Source: Clostridia bacterium
GTDB taxonomy: Bacteria > Bacillota_A > Clostridia > Christensenellales > Aristaeellaceae
Assembly: GCA_017509065.1 (NCBI GenBank)
Contig: JAFWQM010000177.1
Span: 1 to 7,774 of the forward strand
Length of the DNA: 7,774 nt
Direction: 5' to 3'
In this document: in pieces, positions 1-5,044 of the stretch
Position numbering within the stretch: position 1 is the stretch's first letter
Layout: every line of letters begins with the position of its first letter
Notes under the pieces: model-generated
Database searches by the model: none
Told to the model about the DNA's origin: nothing
What the model saw: only the letters and a program-made list of their open reading frames with translations
Made by a program: the position numbers and the translations under genes

Positions 1-70
1 GAGAACGTACATCCTTTACCGAGTGAAGATGTCATGACTGTAATGATGATAAAGTCCAGAACTGCTTTGA

Positions 71-331
71 CGGCAAGCGTGGAATAATCTCCTGAAATCC
101 CGTCCTGTATTGCGCCGACAATCGCCATTGCGCCAATGCATCTGGTCATTCGTCGGTTCAGACCCGTCGGATGAAAACGCATACAATAGCAATACCGCGT
201 TTTTCCCGGAACTGCAGAAAAGGAATCCGGATGCGCAGCTCACCATCCTGGAAAATGCAAAGCACCGGGACGTTGCGGAAGCGTACCTGCAATTTGATAT
301 CATCGGATGGCTGGCAGGAGGAGAAAAATAG
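71..331 (+). pseudogene. Decayed 3' end of an esterase-like alpha/beta hydrolase
   Basis: The frame is open from 71 to the TAG at 329-331, but upstream it is closed by clustered stops (35, 41, 44, 47, 50, 68), so only the 3' end of a gene survives. The readable part begins at about codon 18 with CIWSFVGSDPSDENAYNSN and continues through PELQKRNPDAQLTILENAKH to a final DIIGWL. This order (a strand ending in IWxFxGxD, an acidic linker, then LTxxxxAxHR and a terminal hydrophobic WL) resembles the C-terminus of PHB-depolymerase/phospholipase-type esterases, where the Asp and His of the triad lie. That family call is inference from pattern memory. No start codon with a ribosome site is present. 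It lies on the same strand as the row of genes beginning at 417, 85 bases downstream, and may be their former neighbour. Confidence 0.4.
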
Positions 332-416
332 GAATAAAGGACTTATCGGGAACGGGTTGCAGGCAACCGCTTTGCTTCAGCGGAAGCACGCCCCAAACAG
401 GAGGTCGAAAGAGTAA

Positions 417-984
417 ATGAATCTGGCCCGTATCTTGTGTCTCGTGATCCTGCTGCTGGAGGCGCGGGGCCTGTCGTTAAGCGTCTCAGACCGGAGATGG
501 CGGGTACTGGTATTCTATACACAGCTGTCAAATCTGATCACCACGGTTTCCGCGATGCTGCTTGTGGTGCTGGGGCAGCCGCCGTGGGTCACCACGCTCC
601 GCTATCTTAGCACCTGCATGCTGGTCATGACCTTTTTTGTCACTACCTGTGTGCTGATCCCGATGGGCGGCGATCCGAAAAAGCTGCTGTGGTCAGGAAA
701 CGGATTGTATCATCACGTTCTCTGCCCGATCCTGTCCACCATTTCCTACACTTTCGCGGAGCGTCACAGTGATATAATCTGGCTGCCGGTCATTATCACT
801 CTGATCTATCACTCTGATCTATGGCCTGATCATGCTGTATCTGAACGGGATCAGAAAGGTGGACGGCCCTTATCCGTTCTTCCGAGTGCACAATCAGACG
901 GCCTTGGCAACCGTCCTGTGGATGGTCGTGCTGATGGCTGTGATGGCGGGAATCAGCGCGGGCGTATGGGCCATAGCGAGATAA
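417..984 (+). pseudogene. Pr6Pr / FAR-17a-AIG1-type membrane protein, frameshifted by a 13-bp duplication
   Basis: ATG at 417 follows AGGAGG at 399-404, with a rather long 12-base gap. The first 131 codons encode hydrophobic segments at about residues 5-18, 32-53, 61-83, 99-113 and 120-131. They include FYTQLSNL (residues 33-40) and LYHH (97-100), which match the 'F-T-x-x-SNL' and 'HH' signatures of the Pr6Pr/FAR-17a family. In the eukaryotic AIG1 relatives a Thr and a His are catalytic; T35 and H99/H100 are candidates here by inference. At 794-822 a 13-bp unit is duplicated and the frame shifts. As written, the reading frame continues to 998 with a charged, non-membrane tail of 62 residues. 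Removing one unit restores YGLIMLYLNGIRKVDGPYPF, a sixth membrane segment (ALATVLWMVVLMAVMAG) and a stop at 982-984. That gives a 184-residue protein whose stop lies 4 bases before the next ribosome site. It is probably inactive as sequenced. Confidence 0.8.
794..822 (+). repeat. 13-bp tandem duplication (2.2 copies) causing a frameshift
   Basis: The unit ATCACTCTGATCT occurs at 795-807 and again, identically, at 808-820. The period-13 match extends one base to the left and two bases to the right. Thirteen is not a multiple of three, so the second copy changes the reading frame of the membrane-protein gene. Loss of one copy restores membrane-protein sequence up to a natural stop at 982-984. 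Replication slippage could reverse it. Confidence 0.95.
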
Positions 985-987
985 ATG

Positions 988-993
988 AGGAGG
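988..993 (+). promoter_or_regulatory. Ribosome site selecting a TTG start
   Basis: AGGAGG sits 7 bases before TTG at 1001. The nearest in-frame ATG (1034) lacks a comparable site, and the residues between TTG and that ATG match the family N-terminus. TTG is therefore the likely start of the radical SAM gene. The site also lies inside the frameshifted tail of the preceding reading frame, which runs to 998; the unshifted frame would stop at 982-984, just before it. Confidence 0.8.
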
Positions 994-1000
994 TCTGACA

Positions 1001-1879
1001 TTGGTTATTAATGAAATCGAAGTCAAGGACATCATGACCAAAACTAACCTGCCGGTATCGGATTATGCGGTCAACCCCTACGTGGGCTGCACCCATGCCT
1101 GCAAATACTGCTATGCCAGTTTTATGAAGCGGTTCACCAACCATCCGGAGCCCTGGGGTGAATTTGTGGACGTCAAAAGCTGGCCCGCTATCGATAAGAC
1201 CGGCAAATACGCGGGAAAGGAAGCGTTCTTCTGCTCGGTGACGGATCCCTATCAGCCGCTGGAGAAGAAGTATGGGCGTACCCGCGCACTGCTGGAGCAA
1301 CTGCTTCCCACGGGAATCAGCGTCAGCATTTCCACAAAATCCGACCTGATTCTTCGAGACCTGGACCTGATCAAGCAGTTTCCAAGCGCCCATGTATCCT
1401 GGTCCATCAATACACTGGACGAGGGCTTCCGTAAGGAAATGGATCGCGCCGCCAGCATCGAACGCAGGCTGGAGGCTATGCGGCAGTTCTATGAGGCGGG
1501 CATTCAATCCACCTGCTTCATCTCGCCGATTTTCCCCGGCATCACGGACGTGATCGCCATCATTGAGCGGGCCAAGCATCAGTGCAACCTTGTATGGCTG
1601 GAAAACCTGAACCTCCGGGGCGATTATAAAAAACGGATCCTCGACTGGATCCACGAGCATCATCCGGAACTGGACGGCCTGTACCATGAGATCTATACGA
1701 AGAAGAACCGGGATTATTGGACAAAGCTGGATCAGGAAATCCGGGAATACACAGCAAAAGAAGGAATGCTGTATATCCGGGATGACGACCAGCACCGTGC
1801 ACCCTTCGGCGAACCGCCCGTGGTGTGCAACTATTTCTACCATGAGGAAATCACGAAGTCTGCGAAGAAGGGAAAATGA
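1001..1879 (+). CDS. Radical SAM mobile pair protein B (SPL-like radical SAM enzyme)
   Basis: This 292-residue protein starts with TTG at 1001. NPYVGCTHACKYCYASFMKR (residues 25-44) carries the cluster-binding C-x3-C-x2-C at C30, C34 and C37. CSVTDPYQPLE (78-88) and the STKSDLILRDLDLI strand/helix (111-124) fit the radical SAM barrel of the SplB-like group. The N-terminus INEIEVKDIMTK, the segment FMKRFTNHPEPWGEF and the near-terminal YFYHEEI match my recollection of 'radical SAM mobile pair protein B', a family normally found with a second radical SAM protein (pair protein A), often on mobile elements. The substrate of this family is unknown to me. Length and motifs look complete. No partner A gene is visible on either side within the window. 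It is followed after one base by the TIGR04076 gene, suggesting tight translational coupling. A long open frame on the opposite strand (953-1903) is a composition shadow. Confidence 0.9.
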   Translation: MVINEIEVKDIMTKTNLPVSDYAVNPYVGCTHACKYCYASFMKRFTNHPEPWGEFVDVKSWPAIDKTGKYAGKEAFFCSVTDPYQPLEKKYGRTRALLEQLLPTGISVSISTKSDLILRDLDLIKQFPSAHVSWSINTLDEGFRKEMDRAASIERRLEAMRQFYEAGIQSTCFISPIFPGITDVIAIIERAKHQCNLVWLENLNLRGDYKKRILDWIHEHHPELDGLYHEIYTKKNRDYWTKLDQEIREYTAKEGMLYIRDDDQHRAPFGEPPVVCNYFYHEEITKSAKKGK

Positions 1880-1880
1880 C

Positions 1881-2291
1881 ATGCAACATGAATGCAGAAT
1901 CACCGTACTGGAAACGAAGTGCTTTTCAGAGTTTCAGGAACAATACCTGGCGGATCCCAAGTCAGGTCCCTGTCCGTTCTTTAAGCCAGGCGATACCTTC
2001 CTGCTCAGGTGAACGCCACAGCAGGACGATTTCTATCACCTGATGAACGGCAAGTTTTGCGGAGAGGCGTGGGATGCCGTCAGCAGATATGTGTACACGG
2101 CACTTCAAGGTGGCTCCATAATGAAGGGCTGGACGAATGACGACCGGATGATGATCGCCTGCTGCAATGACGGAACGAGACCGGTCATCTTCAAGATTGA
2201 GCGCATCGACATTCCTGAGAATGACGAGGAGCAGGAGTGGCTGGCGAAGCAGAATTACAAGAATACAGCAGAGGATGCCTATACAGGCTAA
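1881..2291 (+). pseudogene. TIGR04076-family protein interrupted by an in-frame TGA
   Basis: ATG at 1881 lies one base after the radical SAM stop and uses the GAAGGG at 1866-1871. The frame reads CRITVLETKCFSEFQEQYLA, then DPKSGPCPFFKPGDTFLLR, and meets TGA at 2010-2012 (codon 44). The same frame continues without another stop to TAA at 2289-2291 with GKFCGEAWDAVSRYVYTALQ, GGSIMKGWTND and MIACCNDGTRPVIFKIERID. Both halves match the TIGR04076 family (ITVL start, CPxF, a Trp/Tyr-rich middle, CCNDGxRPVxFKIERI end), and 136 codons is close to my recollection of the family length. One base change (for example CGA to TGA) would explain the stop. The ATG at 2043 lacks a ribosome site, so restart is unlikely. 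A selenocysteine reading is not favoured: I recall no conserved Cys at this position. The function of the family is unknown. Confidence 0.82.
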
Positions 2292-2305
2292 GGAGGAGTA
2301 CGGAA

Positions 2306-2914
2306 ATGAAGATCAATCCTAAAACGATGGAATGGATAAGAGCGCCGAAGCACTTTTTTATCACGGAGGAACGTGTTGAGATCACCACGGAACCACATAC
2401 GGATCTTTGGCAGCGCACCTATTATCATTTCCGCAATGATAACGCCCCAGCGTTGCAGATGAAGACCAGCGAGAAGTACTTTTCCTTCGTGGTGAAGACG
2501 GAATTCGATACCAGTGTGCGCTATGATCAGAGCGGGATCATCATGTATCTGGACAGCGATAACTGGCTGAAGGCCGCGATGGAGTATGAGAATGATCAGA
2601 TCCAGCGTCTTGGCAGCGTCGTGACCAATAACGGCTATTCAGATTGGGCATCTGTTGATGTGGACGCTACCATCAAATCAGCATGGTTCCGTCTCAGCCG
2701 CAGGGAGGATGATTTCTGCATCGAATATTCGGATGACGGTATACGGTTCAAGCAGATGCGGATCTGTCATATGTTCAATGTGCAGGATGAGATTCAGTTC
2801 GGTATTTACGCCTGCAGTGCCGAGAACGGCTCTTTCACAGCATCGTTTAGTCATATGGAGATGACAGAATGTCAGTGGAAGGCGCACGATGGTCAGCAGC
2901 CGGATGCTGAGTAA
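2306..2914 (+). CDS. DUF1349 domain protein (concanavalin-A-like fold)
   Basis: ATG at 2306 is preceded by AGGAGG at 2291-2296, which overlaps the previous stop codon; this start is preferred to the unsupported GTG-type starts further upstream. The product has 202 residues, no signal peptide and no membrane segment, so it is probably cytoplasmic. YDQSGIIMYLDSDNWLKAAM (73-92), the strand LGSVVTNNGYSDWA (102-115), WFRLSRREDDFCIEYSDDG (127-145) and QFGIYACSAENG (164-175) follow the order of conserved strands in DUF1349, the family related to YeeR/'regulation of enolase protein 1', predicted to form a beta-sandwich similar to lectins and glucanases. No catalytic residues can be assigned. It appears intact although its neighbours on both sides are broken, and it shares their transcription unit. 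Confidence 0.85.
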   Translation: MKINPKTMEWIRAPKHFFITEERVEITTEPHTDLWQRTYYHFRNDNAPALQMKTSEKYFSFVVKTEFDTSVRYDQSGIIMYLDSDNWLKAAMEYENDQIQRLGSVVTNNGYSDWASVDVDATIKSAWFRLSRREDDFCIEYSDDGIRFKQMRICHMFNVQDEIQFGIYACSAENGSFTASFSHMEMTECQWKAHDGQQPDAE

Positions 2915-2931
2915 AAAAGGAGGAATACAAC

Positions 2932-3021
2932 ATGAAGAATCTTGGCTTTGGTATGATGCGGCTCCCGGTCAAAAACGGTGATCCTACAGACTTTAACTAT
3001 GAACAGCTGAACCGGATGATC
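2932..3021 (+). pseudogene. Aldo/keto reductase, N-terminal fragment only
   Basis: AGGAGG at 2918-2923 stands 8 bases before ATG at 2932, an intact start. The first 30 codons read MKNLGFGMMRLPV, then a short acidic linker and NYEQLNRMI. This is the standard N-terminus of the ferredoxin-like/NADPH aldo/keto reductases of anaerobes (LGFGxMRLP, then a helix ending in the residues before the FDTA motif). The expected continuation DxFLxxGFxYFDTAxxY is absent. From about 3021 the sequence becomes AT-rich and the frame drifts into unrelated residues until a stop at 3199-3201. Roughly 90% of the gene is missing. This is a truncation at a DNA junction, not a short protein. Confidence 0.82.
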
Positions 3022-3155
3022 TTGATTATAAAATTGCAAGAGATATTGCTGATAATCGTTCTTTTCAACAGGAGACCACCTTTTACATCAGTATATAATT
3101 CGTATGCCATAACCTTGTCCGCCGATAGGTTGTCATCAAATTCACATGATTATTC
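3022..3155. other. AT-rich junction segment without an intact gene
   Basis: This stretch separates the broken aldo/keto reductase from the end of the glycosyltransferase. On the + strand a 25-codon frame (3021-3095, stop 3096-3098) reads like a gene end (DYKIARDIADNRSFQQE). On the - strand a 37-codon frame (3110-2997) begins MAYELYTDVKGG and continues LLLKRTIISNIS before crossing the junction. Neither has a good ribosome site and I recognise neither. At most one can be a true remnant. No hairpin with a T-run that would terminate the glycosyltransferase is apparent. Confidence 0.35.
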
Positions 3156-4181
3156 TCATCGGCCAATTGTTTTGAGCGCCATCAAACGTATGGGACGATA
3201 AACCAGATAGGTGATTTTCAGGAGCCAAGGAAAAATACGTAGCATATGCCAAGCAATTCTTGTTCTGACATCAAACGTTTCAATGCCTGCCTTTTTTCCG
3301 CTTGAAAGAATCTTTTCCCTCAATTTCTCACGAGAAATAATTTCTTCAGACCCCTTGCTATTCGAATATTTAATATAATTGACAATCATGCGCCTTATAG
3401 GTCTTTGGCGCCATCTTCGTTCCTGTTTGGGCGTAAATATTTCAGGTATCCTTAGGGCAATGAATGAAGCAAAATGTGAACAGGCCAGATTCATGTCCTG
3501 TATATTCTTCATCGAAAGAGTAGCCGTAATACTGCCCAGACGATTTCGATAAAGATACAAAGTTTCATCGAGAATTTGGATCAAATAACAGTTATCGAAG
3601 ATACGAAACATTGTATCAACATCCTCATATACATAACCGTTTGGATACCGGGTTTTCTCCCACAGTTCCCTTCGATACAGTTTATTCCACACGTTAACGT
3701 TAATTCTCTCATCCGCCAAAGCACGAAGACCGTTAACTCGGTCATAACTGCCAGCGATTCCCATTGGCATAGATTGTTCACCGTTCAGAAATAGCATTCC
3801 TTCTGTCTGATGAGTAGTGTATTTGCAAACAACCAGATCTGCATCAGTACGAACCATCGCAGTTAGCAGCTTTTCTATAAAGGTATTTTCATAAGCATCA
3901 TCGGGATCAAGAAAAGCGCATACTTCTCCCGTCATTCGATCCAGTCCTGCATTGCGCGCAGCGCTGAGTCCCTTGTTTTCCTGGTGAATCGTACGGATTC
4001 GCTCGTCTCTACTTGCATATACATCGCAGATGTTGCATGACCTATCCGTAGAGCCATCATCAACAATAAGGATTTCAAGTTTTTTGTAAGTCTGATTAAT
4101 GACGCTTTCCAACGCTTCTGCCAGATAGGATTCAACATTGTATACGGGAATAATCACACTCACAAGTGGGTCGTGTACCAT
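3156..4181 (-). CDS. Family 2 glycosyltransferase
   Basis: The 341-residue product has the full GT2 (GT-A fold) core: VSVIIPVYNVESYL (about residues 7-20), ILIVDDGSTD (37-46), ENKGLSAARNAGLD (68-81), the metal-binding LDPDDAY (91-97, Pro in place of the more usual Ser), and the catalytic-base region YVYEDVDTMFRIF near residue 190. A basic, hydrophobic C-terminus (AWHMLRIFPWLLKITYLVYR) could sit on the membrane surface. Such enzymes transfer a nucleotide-activated sugar, usually in exopolysaccharide, capsule or cell-wall glycan synthesis; donor and acceptor cannot be read from the sequence. ATG at 4181 lacks a strong ribosome site of its own and overlaps the last 22 bases of an upstream small ORF, so translation may be coupled. 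The gene is more AT-rich than its surroundings and has no sugar-pathway neighbours, which suggests that it arrived separately. Confidence 0.93.
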   Translation of the reverse strand: MVHDPLVSVIIPVYNVESYLAEALESVINQTYKKLEILIVDDGSTDRSCNICDVYASRDERIRTIHQENKGLSAARNAGLDRMTGEVCAFLDPDDAYENTFIEKLLTAMVRTDADLVVCKYTTHQTEGMLFLNGEQSMPMGIAGSYDRVNGLRALADERINVNVWNKLYRRELWEKTRYPNGYVYEDVDTMFRIFDNCYLIQILDETLYLYRNRLGSITATLSMKNIQDMNLACSHFASFIALRIPEIFTPKQERRWRQRPIRRMIVNYIKYSNSKGSEEIISREKLREKILSSGKKAGIETFDVRTRIAWHMLRIFPWLLKITYLVYRPIRLMALKTIGR

Positions 4182-4252
4182 TTTATATTATCACTCATTT
4201 CCCTGATATATTCACGAAGCAATGCTTTTCCCAGCGTTAGTAATTCACTCAT
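4160..4252 (-). CDS. Small ORF overlapping the start of the glycosyltransferase
   Basis: ATG at 4252 opens a 30-residue frame (MSELLTLGKALLREYIREMS, then DNIKWYTTHL) that ends 22 bases inside the glycosyltransferase gene. Its start overlaps the end of the preceding 24-residue ORF by 8 bases (ATGAGTGA). The sequence could form an amphipathic helix. The same frame is open further upstream, to about 4408, but without a start that has a ribosome site. It could be a coupling ORF or the tail of a decayed gene. I do not recognise it. Confidence 0.3.
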   Translation of the reverse strand: MSELLTLGKALLREYIREMSDNIKWYTTHL

Positions 4253-4319
4253 CGGATTCGAACAGGGTTGGTATAGAAACGCAAATTGATCTTTGTGCGC
4301 ATATATAACTGACAGCCAT
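4245..4319 (-). CDS. 24-residue leader-like ORF with strong ribosome site
   Basis: This short frame owns the only strong translation signals in the block: AGGAGG at 4328-4333, 8 bases before its ATG (4319), with a promoter at 4361-4388. It encodes MAVSYICAQRSICVSIPTLF plus ESDE and stops in an 8-base overlap with the next small ORF. Either it is a genuine leader peptide that delivers ribosomes to the glycosyltransferase through a chain of overlaps, or it is the start of a former gene lost to frameshift and deletion. No family is recognised. Confidence 0.35.
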   Translation of the reverse strand: MAVSYICAQRSICVSIPTLFESDE

Positions 4320-4327
4320 TTTGATCC

Positions 4328-4333
4328 TCCTTT
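4328..4333 (-). promoter_or_regulatory. Strong ribosome site feeding a leader ORF
   Basis: AGGAGG on the - strand lies 8 bases from ATG at 4319. It is unusual because the gene it should serve, the glycosyltransferase, starts about 140 bases further on, at 4181. Confidence 0.65.
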
Positions 4334-4360
4334 TGAGCAATCAGATTGCGCTATAATCAT

Positions 4361-4388
4361 TATACCAGAATTCTTGCGAAGTTCAATT
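4361..4388 (-). promoter_or_regulatory. Extended -10 promoter for the glycosyltransferase unit
   Basis: On the - strand, -35 TTGAAC (4388-4383), a 16-base spacer and -10 TATAAT (4366-4361) are preceded by TG at the extended -10 position (4369-4368). Transcription would start near 4354, upstream of the ribosome site at 4328-4333. This is a consensus match read by eye. Confidence 0.6.
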
Positions 4389-4597
4389 GATTCTGATGTC
4401 AAGGACAAAATTTTGCAATCATGGACAATGAAAGTGTATCATCCAAGGCAGCAAATCTCCTGCGGGGATGATCCAAGCAGGGGCATGGAGACGGGGCAGG
4501 AAATTTTCCGGCGCGGGCTTTACGTGCGGGAGGCCGGTGTGGTAGCCTTGCCGTAAGTGGTAGCCCAGTTAGCGCAAGGGTCTTCAAAAAAGTCCGT

Positions 4598-4660
4598 GTT
4601 ACCATCGCCTAAGCCCGCGTTACCATCTCCGAACCGTATGTTACCATCACCAAAAAAGTA
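4598..4660. repeat. Three 21-bp tandem repeats with GTTACCATCnCC core
   Basis: GTTACCATC-n-CC begins at 4598, 4619 and 4640, exactly 21 bases apart; the other 9 bases of each unit differ. Related motifs surround the array: an inverted GTTACCAT at about 4664-4671 (GGTAAC on the + strand) and two GGTAGCC at 4541 and 4559. The spacing of two helical turns and the conserved core with variable spacer look like protein-binding sites, such as transposase sites at element ends. Alternatively 21 is a multiple of 3 and the array could be decayed coding repeats (GDGN on the - strand). No gene covers it. The stretch 4389-4597 before it holds no recognisable gene. Confidence 0.75.
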
Positions 4661-4745
4661 ACACATGGTAACATCGTATCAAAATTCACGTTTCTTTCCA
4701 CCCAACAACCCTAATCTTGATACGAGATTGGGGTTGTTACTTTTT
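4653..4745. repeat. Nested inverted repeats around a 14-bp hairpin
   Basis: Three pairings are visible. The outer arms are AAAAAGTAACA (4653-4663) and TGTTACTTTTT (4735-4745), 11 of 11. The middle arms are CGTATCAA (4675-4682) and TTGATACG (4717-4724), 8 of 8. The inner hairpin pairs 4704-4717 with 4725-4738, 14 bp including one G-T pair, around a 7-base loop. The middle pair competes with the inner hairpin for 4717-4724. Read on the + strand, the inner hairpin is followed by ACTTTTTG, like an intrinsic terminator, but no + strand gene leads into it. It could be an element end, a bidirectional terminator or a switchable structure. Confidence 0.65.
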
Positions 4746-4891
4746 GTCCGGAAAGCCGCTAAGCGTGGGGCTTCTGGCAATCTCCCCGTAGGCTCAAAGT
4801 GCCTGATTTCATCTTTTGATAGGACATTCATAATGGTTTTGGCCGGCTCAACGACATACTCCTTGCATTTTTCGATAACGGTATCGGTCAC
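4679..4891 (-). CDS. Unrecognised 70-residue ORF, probably a gene remnant
   Basis: A GTG at 4891 could start MTDTVIEKCKEYVVEPAKTI, continuing MNVLSKDEIRHFEPTGRLPE, APRLAAFRTKSNNPNLVSRL and GLLGGKKREF. The frame is open upstream to 4924 (stop at 4925-4927), giving 81 codons, and no ribosome site marks the GTG. The residue mix looks like protein, not chance, so a real fragment is plausible. The inner hairpin (4704-4738) lies inside the last codons, encoding the NNPNL-VSR-LGLL part. It is flanked on its downstream side by the 21-bp repeats. I do not recognise a family. It may be the tail of a lost mobile-element gene. Confidence 0.3.
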   Translation of the reverse strand: MTDTVIEKCKEYVVEPAKTIMNVLSKDEIRHFEPTGRLPEAPRLAAFRTKSNNPNLVSRLGLLGGKKREF

Positions 4892-4947
4892 AGTGTTATA
4901 ACCCCATTCCGCGGCGTCTTTTGGTTATTGCTATCAAAACCATGGAG

Positions 4948-4974
4948 ACAAAAGACCCAGGAATTGCTCCTGGG
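4948..4974 (-). terminator. Intrinsic terminator of the hydrolase-membrane gene
   Basis: On the - strand, CCCAGGA (4974-4968), a 5-base loop and TCCTGGG (4962-4956) form a 7-bp stem followed by TCTTTTGTC. It lies 71 bases after the stop codon at 5045 and in the right orientation. Confidence 0.75.
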
Positions 4975-5044
4975 CCATAATTGATTTATTTGCATCGTAT
5001 CTGTATTATGTGTCAGAACCTGTGTTGTTTCTTTTGATAAGCCG

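Noticed and set aside
348..381. Small inverted repeats (GGTTG/CAACC and GCTTC/GAAGC) as a terminator or riboswitch
   Set aside because: Stems are five pairs with no T-run and no recognisable aptamer.
953..1903. 316-codon open frame on the - strand opposite the radical SAM gene
   Set aside because: It mirrors the conserved radical SAM gene and shows no motif or ribosome site; a shadow frame.
2043..2291. Separate 82-residue gene starting at the internal ATG
   Set aside because: There is no ribosome site before it, and it is in frame with and completes the TIGR04076 N-terminal half; one interrupted gene is the simpler reading.
4383..4405. TTGACA at about 4400 as the -35 of the glycosyltransferase promoter
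   Set aside because: It is 32 bases from the TATAAT, far too long; the TTGAAC at 16 bases with an extended -10 fits.
4293..4556. 87-codon + strand frame across the glycosyltransferase promoter
   Set aside because: No ribosome site, mixed composition, and it overlaps the promoter and leader on the other strand.
4399..4605. 68-codon - strand frame
   Set aside because: It is low-complexity Pro/Arg/Ala/Leu, runs into the repeats and has no start signal.
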